NCBI GenBank assembly: GCA_037893225.1
Contig: JAZGUH010000489.1
Location: forward strand, 558,001-622,000
Origin: Hippasteria phrygiana
Lineage: Eukaryota; Echinodermata; Asteroidea; Valvatida; Goniasteridae
Direction: 5' to 3'
Length of the DNA stretch: 64,000 nucleotides
Shown here: piece after piece, positions 20,423 to 35,200 of the stretch
Layout of the letters: every line of letters starts with the position of its first letter
How positions within the stretch are numbered: the stretch's first letter is position 1
The notes under the pieces: model-generated
Database searches by the model: none
Seen by the model: the letters and a program-made list of their open reading frames with translations, nothing else
What the model was told of the DNA's origin: nothing
Translations under genes and position numbers: made by a program

Positions 20423-23400
20423 CGAACCTTAACCCTAACACTTGAACTCAAACTCTTAACTTTAACACTAATTTTAATATTCCTAACTCGCTTACTCTAT
20501 TTTTCCATCAACTTCAGGAGAGATCAACTTCAGAAGAGATCAACATCCGGCTCCTGGCTGTCAAGACCTCAAGGCCACCCAAGATCATCATGGACAGAAC
20601 TGGAATGGCCTAGTGAGATAGACAGCTTGCAGGCCTAAATCAGCACAATAGACCTACGCTGTTTAGTAGATGAGTAAGTCTAACACTCTCTCTACCTCTG
20701 ACTCTCCTTCTCTCTTACTCTCACATTCTAACCCGATCAGTAGCACTTGCACTGTAACACTTGCACTGTAACACTTGCACTGTAACACTTGCACTGTAAC
20801 ACTTGCACTCGAACCTTAACCCTAACACTTGAACTCAAACCCTTAACTCTAACACTAATTTTAATATTCTTAACTCGCTTACTCTATTTTTCCATCAACT
20901 TCAGGAGAGATCAACATCCGGCTCCTGGCTGTCAAGACCTCGAGGCCACCCAAGATCATCATGGATAGAACTGGAATGGCCTAGTGAGATAGACAGCTTG
21001 CAGGCCTAGATCAGCACAATAGACCTACGCTGTTTAGTAGATGAGTAAGTCTAACCCTCTCTCTACCTCTGACTCTCCTTCTCTTTTACTCTCACATTCT
21101 AACCCGATCACTAGCACTTGCACTGTGACACTTGCACTGTGACACTTGCACTGTGACACTTGCACTGTGACACTTGCACTGTGACACTTGCACTGTGACA
21201 CTTGCACTGTGACACTTGCACTGTGACACTTGCACTGTGACACTTGCACTGTGACACTTGCACTGTGACACTTGCACTGTGACACTTGCACTCTAACACT
21301 AATTCTAATATTCCGATCAGTAGCACTTGCACTGTAACACTTGCACTGTAACACTTGCACTGTAACACTTGCACTCGAACCTTAACCCTAACACTTGCAC
21401 TGTAACACTTGAACTCAAACCCTTAACTCTAACACTAATTTTAATATTCCTAACTCGCTTACATTATTTTTCCATCAACTTCAGGAGAGATCAACATCTG
21501 GCTCCTGGCTGTCAAGTCCTCGAGGCCACCCAAGATCATCATGGACAGAACTGGAATGGCCTAGTGAGATAGACAGCTTGCAGGCCTAGATCAGCACAAT
21601 AGACCTACGCTGTTTAGTAGATGAGTAAGTGTAACACTCTCTCTACCTCTGACTCTCCTTCTCTCTTACTCTCACATTCTAACCCGATCAGTAGCACTTG
21701 CACTGTAACACTTGCACTGTAACACTTGCACTGTAACACTTGCACTGTAACACTTGCACTGTAACACTTGCACTCGAACCTTAACCCTAACACTTGAACT
21801 CAAACCCTTAACTCTGACACTAATTTTAATATTCTTAACTCGCTTACTCTATTTTTCCATCAACTTCAGGAGAGATCAACATCCGGCTCCTGGCTGTCAA
21901 GACCTCGAGGCCACCCAAGATCATCATGGATAGAACTGGAATGGCCTAGTGAGATAGACAGCTTGCAGGCCTAGATCAGCACAATAGACCTACGCTGTTT
22001 AGTAGATGAGTAAGTCTAACCCTCTCTCTACCTCTGACTCTCCTTCTCTCTTACTCTCACATTCTAACCCGATCACTAGTACTTGCACTGTGACACTTGC
22101 ACTGTGACACTTGCACTGTGACACTTGCACTGTGACACTTGCACTGTGACACTTGCACTGTGACACTTGCACTGTGACACTTGCACTGTGACACTTGCAC
22201 TGTGACACTTGCACTCTAACACTAATTCTAATATTCCGATCAGTAGCACTTGCACTGTAACACTTGCACTGTAACACTTGCACTGTAACACTTGCACTCG
22301 AACCTTAACCCTAACACTTGCACTGTAACACTTGAACTCAAACCCTTAACTCTAACACTAATTTTAATATTCTTAACTCGCTTACTCTATTTTTCCATCA
22401 ACTTCAGGAGAGATCAACATCCGGCTCCTGGCTGTCAAGACCTCGAGGCCACCAAAGATCATCATGGATAGAACTGGAATGGCCTAGTGAGATAGACAGA
22501 TTGCAGGCCTAGATCAGCACAATAGACCTACGCTGTTTAGTAGATGAGTAAGTCTAACCCTCTCTCTACCTCTGACTCTCCTTCTCTCTTACTCTCACAT
22601 TCTAACCCGATCACTAGCACTTGCACTGTGACACTTGCACTGTGACACTTGCACTGTGACACTTGCACTGTGACACTTGCACTGTGACACTTGCACTGTG
22701 ACACTTGCACTGTGACACTTGCACTGTGACACTTGCACTCTAACACTAATTCTAATATTCCGATCAGTAGCACTTGCACTGTAACACTTGCACTGTAACA
22801 CTTGCACTGTAACACTTGCACTCGAACCTTAACCCTAACACTTGCACTGTAACACTTGAACTCAAACCCTTAACTCTAACACTAATTTTAATATTCCTAA
22901 CTCGCTTACATTATTTTTCCATCAACTTCAGGAGAGATCAACATCTGGCTCCTGGCTGTCAAGTCCTCGAGGCCACCCAAGATCATCATGGACAGAACTG
23001 GAATGGCCTAGTGAGATAGACAGCTTGCAGGCCTAGATCAGCACAATAGACCTACGCTGTTTAGTAGATGAGTAAGTGTAACACTCTCTCTACCTCTGAC
23101 TCTCCTTCTCTCTTACTCTCACATTCTAACCCGATCAGTAGCACTTGCACTGTAACACTTGCACTGTAACACTTGCACTGTAACACTTGCACTGTAACAC
23201 TTGCACTCGAACCTTAACCCTAACACTTGAACTCAAACCCTTAACTCTAACACTAATTTTAATATTCTTAACTCGCTTACTCTATTTTTCCATCAACTTC
23301 AGGAGAGATCAACATCCGGCTCCTGGCTGTCAAGACCTCGAGGCCACCCAAGATCATCATGGATAGAACTGGAATGGCCTAGTGAGATAGACAGCTTGCA

Positions 23401-25123
23401 GGCCTAGATCAGCACAATAGACCTACGCTGTTTAGTAGATGAGTAAGTCTAACCCTCTCTCTACCTCTGACTCTCCTTCTCTCTTACTCTCACATTCTAA
23501 CCCGATCACTAGCACTTGCACTGTGACACTTGCACTGTGACACTTGCACTGTGACACTTGCACTGTGACACTTGCACTGTGACACTTGCACTGTGACACT
23601 TGCACTGTGACACTTGCACTGTGACACTTGCACTGTGACACTTGCACTGTGACACTTGCACTGTGACACTTGCACTGTGACACTTGCACTGTGACACTTG
23701 CACTCTAACACTAATTCTAATATTCCGATCAGTAGCACTTGCACTGTAACACTTGCACTGTAACACTTGCACTGTAACACTTGCAGTCGAACCTTAACCC
23801 TAACACTTGCACTGTAACACTTGAACTCAAACCCTTAACTCTAACACTAATTTTAATATTCCTAACTCGCTTACATTATTTTTCCATCAACTTCAGGAGA
23901 GATCAACATCTGGCTCCTGGCTGTCAAGTCCTCGAGGCCACCCAAGATCATCATGGACAGAACTGGAATGGCCTAGTGAGATAGACAGCTTGCAGGCCTA
24001 GATCAGCACAATAGACCTACGCTGTTTAGTAGATGAGTAAGTGTAACACTCTCTCTACCTCTGACTCTCCTTCTCTCTTACTCTCACATTCTAACCCGAT
24101 CAGTAGCACTTGCACTGTAACACTTGCACTGTAACACTTGCACTGTAACACTTGCACTGTAACACTTGCACTCGAACCTTAACCCTAACACTTGAACTCA
24201 AACCCTTAACTCTAACACTAATTTTAATATTCTTAACTCGCTTACTCTATTTTTCCATCAACTTCAGGAGAGATCAACATCCGGCTCCTGGCTGTCAAGA
24301 CCTCGAGGCCACCCAAGATCATCATGGATAGAACTGGAATGGCCTAGTGAGATAGACAGCTTGCAGGCCTAGATCAGCACAATAGACCTACGCTGTTTAG
24401 TAGATGAGTAAGTCTAACCCTCTCTCTACCTCTGACTCTCCTTCTCTCTTACTCTCACATTCTAACCCGATCACTAGCACTTGCACTGTGACACTTGCAC
24501 TGTGACACTTGCACTGTGACACTTGCACTGTGACACTTGCACTGTGACACTTGCACTGTGACACTTGCACTGTGACACTTGCACTGTGACACTTGCACTG
24601 TGACACTTGCACTCTAACACTAATTCTAATATTCCGATCAGTAGCACTTGCACTGTAACACTTGCACTGTAACACTTGCACTGTAACACTTGCACTCGAA
24701 CCTTAACCCTAACACTTGCACTGTAACACTTGAACTCAAACCCTTAACTCTAACACTAATTTTAATATTCCTAACTCGCTTACATTATTTTTCCATCAAC
24801 TTCAGGAGAGATCAACATCTGGCTCCTGGCTGTCAAGTCCTCGAGGCCACCCAAGATCATCATGGACAGAACTGGAATGGCCTAGTGAGATAGACAGCTT
24901 CCAGGCCTAGATCAGCACAATAGACCTACGCTGTTTAGTAGATGAGTAAGTGTAACACTCTCTCTACCTCTGACTCTCCTTCTCTCTTACTCTCACATTC
25001 TAACCCGATCACTAGCACTTGCACTGTGACACTTGCACTGTGACACTTGCACTGTGACACTTGCACTGTGACACTTGCACTGTGACACTTGCACTGTGAC
25101 ACTTGCACTGTAACACTTGCACT
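20219..25123 (+). repeat. Block 7, family I into II: A-B-C-B-B-C-B-C-B-C
   Basis: Core starts are 20534 A, 20905 B, 21485 C, 21870 B, 22408 B, 22932 C, 23303 B, 23897 C, 24268 B and 24806 C. The first part carries family I markers. From 23897 (CTTGCAGTCG) it continues as family II, so the B-C alternation around 23303 looks like an exchange point. C core 24806 has GCTTCCAGG and is followed by GATCACTAG and TGTGA units, unlike all other C cores. Confidence 0.87.
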
Positions 25124-25327
25124 CACTCTAAGGGACATGCAATCACATCCAACCAAATTCCATATAGGAAAATATAGAAATTTATATTTTCACATAATTT
25201 TCTTCAGAAGAAAAATGTCTTCATTGCTCTGCAAGCATTTCTTTTCGGCTGCAGCGCTGTTAGTTGTTCACAAATTGCTTGTAAAAATTGCTTTGTGTGA
25301 CAATGCCTTAACTCTAACACTTGCCCT
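25124..25327 (+). repeat. 204-bp AT-rich module, copy 8
   Basis: Same sequence as copy 1 by eye. It is the only copy that follows a C core (24806), through a B-type GATCACTAG and TGTGA tract. It leads to A core 25439. Confidence 0.85.
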
Positions 25328-28300
25328 CGAACCTTAACCCTAACACTTGAACTCAAACTCTTAACTTTAACACTAATTTTAATATTCCTAACTCGCTTAC
25401 TCTATTTTTCCATCAACTTCAGGAGAGATCAACTTCAGAAGAGATCAACATCCGGCTCCTGGCTGTCAAGACCTCAAGGCCACCCAAGATCATCATGGAC
25501 AGAACTGGAATGGCCTAGTGAGATAGACAGCTTGCAGGCCTAAATCAGCACAATAGACCTACGCTGTTTAGTAGATGAGTAAGTCTAACACTCTCTCTAC
25601 CTCTGACTCTCCTTCTCTCTTACTCTCACATTCTAACCCGATCAGTAGCACTTGCACTGTAACACTTGCACTGTAACACTTGCACTGTAACACTTGCACT
25701 GTAACACTTGCACTGTAACACTTGCACTCGAACCTTAACCCTAACACTTGAACTCAAACCCTTAACTCTAACACTAATTTTAATATTCTTAACTCGCTTA
25801 CTCTATTTTTCCATCAACTTCAGGAGAGATCAACATCCGGCTCCTGGCTGTCAAGACCTCGAGGCCACCCAAGATCATCATGGATAGAACTGGAATGGCC
25901 TAGTGAGATAGACAGCTTGCAGGCCTAGATCAGCACAATAGACCTACGCTGTTTAGTAGATGAGTAAGTCTAACCCTCTCTCTACCTCTGACTCTCCTTC
26001 TCTCTTACTCTCACATTCTAACCCGATCACTAGCACTTGCACTGTGACACTTGCACTGTGACACTTGCACTGTGACACTTGCACTGTGACACTTGCACTG
26101 TGACACTTGCACTGTGACACTTGCACTGTGACACTTGCACTGTGACACTTGCACTGTGACACTTGCACTGTGACACTTGCACTGTGACACTTGCACTGTG
26201 ACACTTGCACTCTAACACTAATTCTAATATTCCGATCAGTAGCACTTGCACTGTAACACTTGCACTGTAACACTTGCACTGTAACACTTGCAGTCGAACC
26301 TTAACCCTAACACTTGCACTGTAACACTTGAACTCAAACCCTTAACTCTAACACTAATTTTAATATTCCTAACTCGCTTACATTATTTTTCCATCAACTT
26401 CAGGAGAGATCAACATCTGGCTCCTGGCTGTCAAGTCCTCGAGGCCACCCAAGATCATCATGGACAGAACTGGAATGGCCTAGTGAGATAGACAGCTTGC
26501 AGGCCTAGATCAGCACAATAGACCTACGCTGTTTAGTAGATGAGTAAGTGTAACACTCTCTCTACCTCTGACTCTCCTTCTCTCTTACTCTCACATTCTA
26601 ACCCGATCAGTAGCACTTGCACTGTAACACTTGCACTGTAACACTTGCACTGTAACACTTGCACTGTAACACTTGCACTCGAACCTTAACCCTAACACTT
26701 GAACTCAAACCCTTAACTCTAACACTAATTTTAATATTCTTAACTCGCTTACTCTATTTTTCCATCAACTTCAGGAGAGATCAACATCCGGCTCCTGGCT
26801 GTCAAGACCTCGAGGCCACCCAAGATCATCATGGATAGAACTGGAATGGCCTAGTGAGATAGACAGCTTGCAGGCCTAGATCAGCACAATAGACCTACGC
26901 TGTTTAGTAGATGAGTAAGTCTAACCCTCTCTCTACCTCTGACTCTCCTTCTCTCTTACTCTCACATTCTAACCCGATCACTAGTACTTGCACTGTGACA
27001 CTTGCACTGTGACACTTGCACTGTGACACTTGCACTGTGACACTTGCACTGTGACACTTGCACTGTGACACTTGCACTGTGACACTTGCACTGTGACACT
27101 TGCACTGTGACACTTGCACTGTGACACTTGCACTCTAACACTAATTCTAATATTCCGATCAGTAGCACTTGCACTGTAACACTTGCACTGTAACACTTGC
27201 ACTGTAACACTTGCACTCGAACCTTAACCCTAACACTTGCACTGTAACACTTGAACTCAAACCCTGAACTCTAACACTAATTTTAATATTCTTAACTCGC
27301 TTACTCTATTTTTCCATCAACTTCAGGAGAGATCAACATCCGGCTCCTGGCTGTCAAGACCTCGAGGCCACCCAAGATCATCATGGATAGAACTGGAATG
27401 GCCTAGTGAGATAGACAGCTTGCAGGCCTAGATCAGCACAATAGACCTACGCTGTTTAGTAGATGAGTAAGTCTAACCCTCTCTCTACCTCTGACTCTCC
27501 TTCTCTCTTACTCTCACATTCTAACCCGATCACTAGCACTTGCACTGTGACACTTGCACTGTGACACTTGCACTGTGACACTTGCACTGTGACACTTGCA
27601 CTGTGACACTTGCACTGTGACACTTGCACTGTGACACTTGCACTGTGACACTTGCACTGTGACACTTGCACTCTAACACTAATTCTAATATTCCGATCAG
27701 TAGCACTTGCACTGTAACACTTGCACTGTAACACTTGCACTGTAACACTTGCACTCGAACCTTAACCCTAACACTTGCACTGTAACACTTGAACTCAAAC
27801 CCTTAACTCTAACACTAATTTTAATATTCCTAACTCGCTTACATTATTTTTCCATCAACTTCAGGAGAGATCAACATCTGGCTCCTGGCTGTCAAGTCCT
27901 CGAGGCCACCCAAGATCATCATGGACAGAACTGGAATGGCCTAGTGAGATAGACAGCTTCCAGGCCTAGATCAGCACAATAGACCTACGCTGTTTAGTAG
28001 ATGAGTAAGTGTAACACTCTCTCTACCTCTGACTCTCCTTCTCTCTTACTCTCACATTCTAACCCGATCAGTAGCACTTGCACTGTAACACTTGCACTGT
28101 AACACTTGCACTGTAACACTTGCACTGTAACACTTGCACTCGAACCTTAACCCTAACACTTGAACTCAAACCCTTAACTCTAACACTAATTTTAATATTC
28201 TTAACTCGCTTACTCTATTTTTCCATCAACTTCAGGAGAGATCAACATCCGGCTCCTGGCTGTCAAGACCTCGAGGCCACCCAAGATCATCATGGACAGA

Positions 28301-28567
28301 ACTGGAATGGCCTAGTGAGATAGACAGCTTGCAGGCCTAGATCAGCACAATAGACCTACGCTGTTTAGTAGATGAGTAAGTGTAACACTCTCTCTACCTC
28401 TGACTCTCCTTCTCTCTTACTCTCACATTCTAACCCGATCAGTAGCAGTTGCACTGTAACACTTGCACTGTAACACTTGCACTGTAACACTTGCACTGTA
28501 ACACTTGCACTGTAACACTTGCACTGTAACACTTGCACTGTAACACTTGCACTGTAACACTTGCACT
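25124..28567 (+). repeat. Block 8, family II: A-B-C-B-B-C-D (3444 bp)
   Basis: Core starts are 25439 A, 25824 B, 26404 C, 26775 B, 27327 B, 27865 C and 28236 D. This seven-cassette form is also seen in blocks 9 and 14. C core 27865 carries GCTTCCAGG, shared with 24806 and 31337. Confidence 0.9.
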
Positions 28568-28771
28568 CACTCTAAGGGACATGCAATCACATCCAACCAA
28601 ATTCCATATAGGAAAATATAGAAATTTATATTTTCACATAATTTTCTTCAGAAGAAAAATGTCTTCATTGCTCTGCAAGCATTTCTTTTCGGCTGCAGCG
28701 CTGTTAGTTGTTCACAAATTGCTTGTAAAAATTGCTTTGTGTGACAATGCCTTAACTCTAACACTTGCCCT
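28568..28771 (+). repeat. 204-bp AT-rich module, copy 9
   Basis: Same sequence as copy 1 by eye. It follows a D cassette with eight TGTAA units and leads to A core 28883. Confidence 0.85.
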
Positions 28772-31700
28772 CGAACCTTAACCCTAACACTTGAACTCAA
28801 ACTCTTAACTTTAACACTAATTTTAATATTCCTAACTCGCTTACTCTATTTTTCCATCAACTTCAGGAGAGATCAACTTCAGAAGAGATCAACATCCGGC
28901 TCCTGGCTGTCAAGACCTCAAGGCCACCCAAGATCATCATGGACAGAACTGGAATGGCCTAGTGAGATAGACAGCTTGCAGGCCTAAATCAGCACAATAG
29001 ACCTACGCTGTTTAGTAGATGAGTAAGTCTAACACTCTCTCTACCTCTGACTCTCCTTCTCTCTTACTCTCACATTCTAACCCGATCAGTAGCACTTGCA
29101 CTGTAACACTTGCACTGTAACACTTGCACTGTAACACTTGCACTGTAACACTTGCACTCGAACCTTAACCCTAACACTTGAACTCAAACCCTTAACTCTA
29201 ACACTAATTTTAATATTCTTAACTCGCTTACTCTATTTTTCCATCAACTTCAGGAGAGATCAACATCCGGCTCCTGGCTGTCAAGACCTCGAGGCCACCC
29301 AAGATCATCATGGATAGAACTGGAATGGCCTAGTGAGATAGACAGCTTGCAGGCCTAGATCAGCACAATAGACCTACGCTGTTTAGTAGATGAGTAAGTC
29401 TAACCCTCTCTCTACCTCTGACTCTCCTTCTCTCTTACTCTCACATTCTAACCCGATCACTAGCACTTGCACTGTGACACTTGCACTGTGACACTTGCAC
29501 TGTGACACTTGCACTGTGACACTTGCACTGTGACACTTGCACTGTGACACTTGCACTGTGACACTTGCACTGTGACACTTGCACTGTGACACTTGCACTG
29601 TGACACTTGCACTGTGACACTTGCACTGTGACACTTGCACTGTGACACTTGCACTCTAACACTAATTCTAATATTCCGATCAGTAGCACTTGCACTGTAA
29701 CACTTGCACTGTAACACTTGCACTGTAACACTTGCAGTCGAACCTTAACCCTAACACTTGCACTGTAACACTTGAACTCAAACCCTTAACTCTAACACTA
29801 ATTTTAATATTCCTAACTCGCTTACATTATTTTTCCATCAACTTCAGGAGAGATCAACATCTGGCTCCTGGCTGTCAAGTCCTCGAGGCCACCCAAGATC
29901 ATCATGGACAGAACTGGAATGGCCTAGTGAGATAGACAGCTTGCAGGCCTAGATCAGCACAATAGACCTACGCTGTTTAGTAGATGAGTAAGTGTAACAC
30001 TCTCTCTACCTCTGACTCTCCTTCTCTCTTACTCTCACATTCTAACCCGATCAGTAGCACTTGCACTGTAACACTTGCACTGTAACACTTGCACTGTAAC
30101 ACTTGCACTGTAACACTTGCACTGTAACACTTGCACTCGAACCTTAACCCTAACACTTGAACTCAAACCCTTAACTCTAACACTAATTTTAATATTCTTA
30201 ACTCGCTTACTCTATTTTTCCATCAACTTCAGGAGAGATCAACATCCGGCTCCTGGCTGTCAAGACCTCGAGGCCACCCAAGATCATCATGGATAGAACT
30301 GGAATGGCCTAGTGAGATAGACAGCTTGCAGGCCTAGATCAGCACAATAGACCTACGCTGTTTAGTAGATGAGTAAGTCTAACCCTCTCTCTACCTCTGA
30401 CTCTCCTTCTCTCTTACTCTCACATTCTAACCCGATCACTAGTACTTGCACTGTGACACTTGCACTGTGACACTTGCACTGTGACACTTGCACTGTGACA
30501 CTTGCACTGTGACACTTGCACTGTGACACTTGCACTGTGACACTTGCACTGTGACACTTGCACTGTGACACTTGCACTGTGACACTTGCACTGTGACACT
30601 TGCACTCTAACACTAATTCTAATATTCCGATCAGTAGCACTTGCACTGTAACACTTGCACTGTAACACTTGCACTGTAACACTTGCACTCGAACCTTAAC
30701 CCTAACACTTGCACTGTAACACTTGAACTCAAACCCTGAACTCTAACACTAATTTTAATATTCTTAACTCGCTTACTCTATTTTTCCATCAACTTCAGGA
30801 GAGATCAACATCCGGCTCCTGGCTGTCAAGACCTCGAGGCCACCCAAGATCATCATGGATAGAACTGGAATGGCCTAGTGAGATAGACAGCTTGCAGGCC
30901 TAGATCAGCACAATAGACCTACGCTGTTTAGTAGATGAGTAAGTCTAACCCTCTCTCTACCTCTGACTCTCCTTCTCTCTTACTCTCACATTCTAACCCG
31001 ATCACTAGCACTTGCACTGTGACACTTGCACTGTGACACTTGCACTGTGACACTTGCACTGTGACACTTGCACTGTGACACTTGCACTGTGACACTTGCA
31101 CTGTGACACTTGCACTGTGACACTTGCACTGTGACACTTGCACTCTAACACTAATTCTAATATTCCGATCAGTAGCACTTGCACTGTAACACTTGCACTG
31201 TAACACTTGCACTGTAACACTTGCACTCGAACCTTAACCCTAACACTTGCACTGTAACACTTGAACTCAAACCCTTAACTCTAACACTAATTTTAATATT
31301 CCTAACTCGCTTACATTATTTTTCCATCAACTTCAGGAGAGATCAACATCTGGCTCCTGGCTGTCAAGTCCTCGAGGCCACCCAAGATCATCATGGACAG
31401 AACTGGAATGGCCTAGTGAGATAGACAGCTTCCAGGCCTAGATCAGCACAATAGACCTACGCTGTTTAGTAGATGAGTAAGTGTAACACTCTCTCTACCT
31501 CTGACTCTCCTTCTCTCTTACTCTCACATTCTAACCCGATCAGTAGCACTTGCACTGTAACACTTGCACTGTAACACTTGCACTGTAACACTTGCACTGT
31601 AACACTTGCACTCGAACCTTAACCCTAACACTTGAACTCAAACCCTTAACTCTAACACTAATTTTAATATTCTTAACTCGCTTACTCTATTTTTCCATCA

Positions 31701-32011
31701 ACTTCAGGAGAGATCAACATCCGGCTGCTGGCTGTCAAGACCTCGAGGCCACCCAAGATCATCATGGACAGAACTGGAATGGCCTAGTGAGATAGACAGC
31801 TTGCAGGCCTAGATCAGCACAATAGACCTACGCTGTTTAGTAGATGAGTAAGTGTAACACTCTCTCTACCTCTGACTCTCCTTCTCTCTTACTCTCACAT
31901 TCTAACCCGATCAGTAGCAGTTGCACTGTAACACTTGCACTGTAACACTTGCACTGTAACACTTGCACTGTAACACTTGCACTGTAACACTTGCACTGTA
32001 ACACTTGCACT
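28568..32011 (+). repeat. Block 9, family II: A-B-C-B-B-C-D (3444 bp)
   Basis: Core starts are 28883 A, 29254 B, 29848 C, 30233 B, 30799 B, 31337 C and 31708 D. It has the same cassette order and the same total length as block 8, although individual minisatellite counts differ and cancel out. The pair is a tandem duplication followed by copy-number drift. D core 31708 has CGGCTGCTGG, a private change. Confidence 0.9.
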
Positions 32012-32215
32012 CACTCTAAGGGACATGCAATCACATCCAACCAAATTCCATATAGGAAAATATAGAAATTTATATTTTCACATAATTTTCTTCAGAAGAA
32101 AAATGTCTTCATTGCTCTGCAAGCATTTCTTTTCGGCTGCAGCGCTGTTAGTTGTTCACAAATTGCTTGTAAAAATTGCTTTGTGTGACAATGCCTTAAC
32201 TCTAACACTTGCCCT
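32012..32215 (+). repeat. 204-bp AT-rich module, copy 10
   Basis: Same sequence as copy 1 by eye. It follows a D cassette with six TGTAA units and leads to A core 32327. Confidence 0.85.
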
Positions 32216-35200
32216 CGAACCTTAACCCTAACACTTGAACTCAAACTCTTAACTTTAACACTAATTTTAATATTCCTAACTCGCTTACTCTATTTTTCCA
32301 TCAACTTCAGGAGAGATCAACTTCAGAAGAGATCAACATCCGGCTCCTGGCTGTCAAGACCTCAAGGCCACCCAAGATCATCATGGACAGAACTGGAATG
32401 GCCTAGTGAGATAGACAGCTTGCAGGCCTAAATCAGCACAATAGACCTACGCTGTTTAGTAGATGAGTAAGTCTAACACTCTCTCTACCTCTGACTCTCC
32501 TTCTCTCTTACTCTCACATTCTAACCCGATCAGTAGCACTTGCACTGTAACACTTGCACTGTAACACTTGCACTGTAACACTTGCACTGTAACACTTGCA
32601 CTCGAACCTTAACCCTAACACTTGAACTCAAACCCTTAACTCTAACACTAATTTTAATATTCTTAACTCGCTTACTCTATTTTTCCATCAACTTCAGGAG
32701 AGATCAACATCCGGCTCCTGGCTGTCAAGACCTCGAGGCCACCCAAGATCATCATGGATAGAACTGGAATGGCCTAGTGAGATAGACAGCTTGCAGGCCT
32801 AGATCAGCACAATAGACCTACGCTGTTTAGTAGATGAGTAAGTCTAACCCTCTCTCTACCTCTGACTCTCCTTCTCTTTTACTCTCACATTCTAACCCGA
32901 TCACTAGCACTTGCACTGTGACACTTGCACTGTGACACTTGCACTGTGACACTTGCACTGTGACACTTGCACTGTGACACTTGCACTGTGACACTTGCAC
33001 TGTGACACTTGCACTGTGACACTTGCACTGTGACACTTGCACTCTAACACTAATTCTAATATTCCGATCAGTAGCACTTGCACTGTAACACTTGCACTGT
33101 AACACTTGCACTGTAACACTTGCACTCGAACCTTAACCCTAACACTTGCACTGTAACACTTGAACTCAAACCCTTAACTCTAACACTAATTTTAATATTC
33201 CTAACTCGCTTACATTATTTTTCCATCAACTTCAGGAGAGATCAACATCTGGCTCCTGGCTGTCAAGTCCTCGAGGCCACCCAAGATCATCATGGACAGA
33301 ACTGGAATGGCCTAGTGAGATAGACAGCTTGCAGGCCTAGATCAGCACAATAGACCTACGCTGTTTAGTAGATGAGTAAGTGTAACACTCTCTCTACCTC
33401 TGACTCTCCTTCTCTCTTACTCTCACATTCTAACCCGATCAGTAGCACTTGCACTGTAACACTTGCACTGTAACACTTGCACTGTAACACTTGCACTGTA
33501 ACACTTGCACTGTAACACTTGCACTCGAACCTTAACCCTAACACTTGAACTCAAACCCTTAACTCTGACACTAATTTTAATATTCTTAACTCGCTTACTC
33601 TATTTTTCCATCAACTTCAGGAGAGATCAACATCCGGCTCCTGGCTGTCAAGACCTCGAGGCCACCCAAGATCATCATGGATAGAACTGGAATGGCCTAG
33701 TGAGATAGACAGCTTGCAGGCCTAGATCAGCACAATAGACCTACGCTGTTTAGTAGATGAGTAAGTCTAACCCTCTCTCTACCTCTGACTCTCCTTCTCT
33801 CTTACTCTCACATTCTAACCCGATCACTAGTACTTGCACTGTGACACTTGCACTGTGACACTTGCACTGTGACACTTGCACTGTGACACTTGCACTGTGA
33901 CACTTGCACTGTGACACTTGCACTGTGACACTTGCACTGTGACACTTGCACTCTAACACTAATTCTAATATTCCGATCAGTAGCACTTGCACTGTAACAC
34001 TTGCACTGTAACACTTGCACTGTAACACTTGCACTCGAACCTTAACCCTAACACTTGCACTGTAACACTTGAACTCAAACCCTTAACTCTAACACTAATT
34101 TTAATATTCTCAACTCGCTTACTCTATTTTTCCATCAACTTCAGGAGAGATCAACATCCGGCTCCTGGCTGTCAAGACCTCGAGGCCACCCAAGATCATC
34201 ATGGATAGAACTGGAATGGCCTAGTGAGATAGACAGATTGCAGGCCTAGATCAGCACAATAGACCTACGCTGTTTAGTAGATGAGTAAGTCTAACCCTCT
34301 CTCTACCTCTGACTCTCCTTCTCTCTTACTCTCACATTCTAACCCGATCACTAGCACTTGCACTGTGACACTTGCACTGTGACACTTGCACTGTGACACT
34401 TGCACTGTGACACTTGCACTGTGACACTTGCACTGTGACACTTGCACTGTGACACTTGCACTGTGACACTTGCACTGTGACACTTGCACTGTGACACTTG
34501 CACTGTGACACTTGCACTCTAACACTAATTCTAATATTCCGATCAGTAGCACTTGCACTGTAACACTTGCACTGTAACACTTGCACTGTAACACTTGCAC
34601 TCGAACCTTAACCCTAACACTTGCACTGTAACACTTGAACTCAAACCCTTAACTCTAACACTAATTTTAATATTCCTAACTCGCTTACATTATTTTTCCA
34701 TCAACTTCAGGAGAGATCAACATCTGGCTCCTGGCTGTCAAGTCCTCGAGGCCACCCAAGATCATCATGGACAGAACTGGAATGGCCTAGTGAGATAGAC
34801 AGCTTGCAGGCCTAGATCAGCACAATAGACCTACGCTGTTTAGTAGATGAGTAAGTGTAACACTCTCTCTACCTCTGACTCTCCTTCTCTCTTACTCTCA
34901 CATTCTAACCCGATCAGTAGCACTTGCACTGTAACACTTGCACTGTAACACTTGCACTGTAACACTTGAACTGTAACACTTGCACTCGAACCTTAACCCT
35001 AACACTTGAACTCAAACCCTTAACTCTAACACTAATTTTAATATTCTTAACTCGCTTACTCTATTTTTCCATCAACTTCAGGAGAGATCAACATCCGGCT
35101 CCTGGCTGTCAAGACCTCGAGGCCACCCAAGATCATCATGGATAGAACTGGAATGGCCTAGTGAGATAGACAGCTTGCAGGCCTAGATCAGCACAATAGA

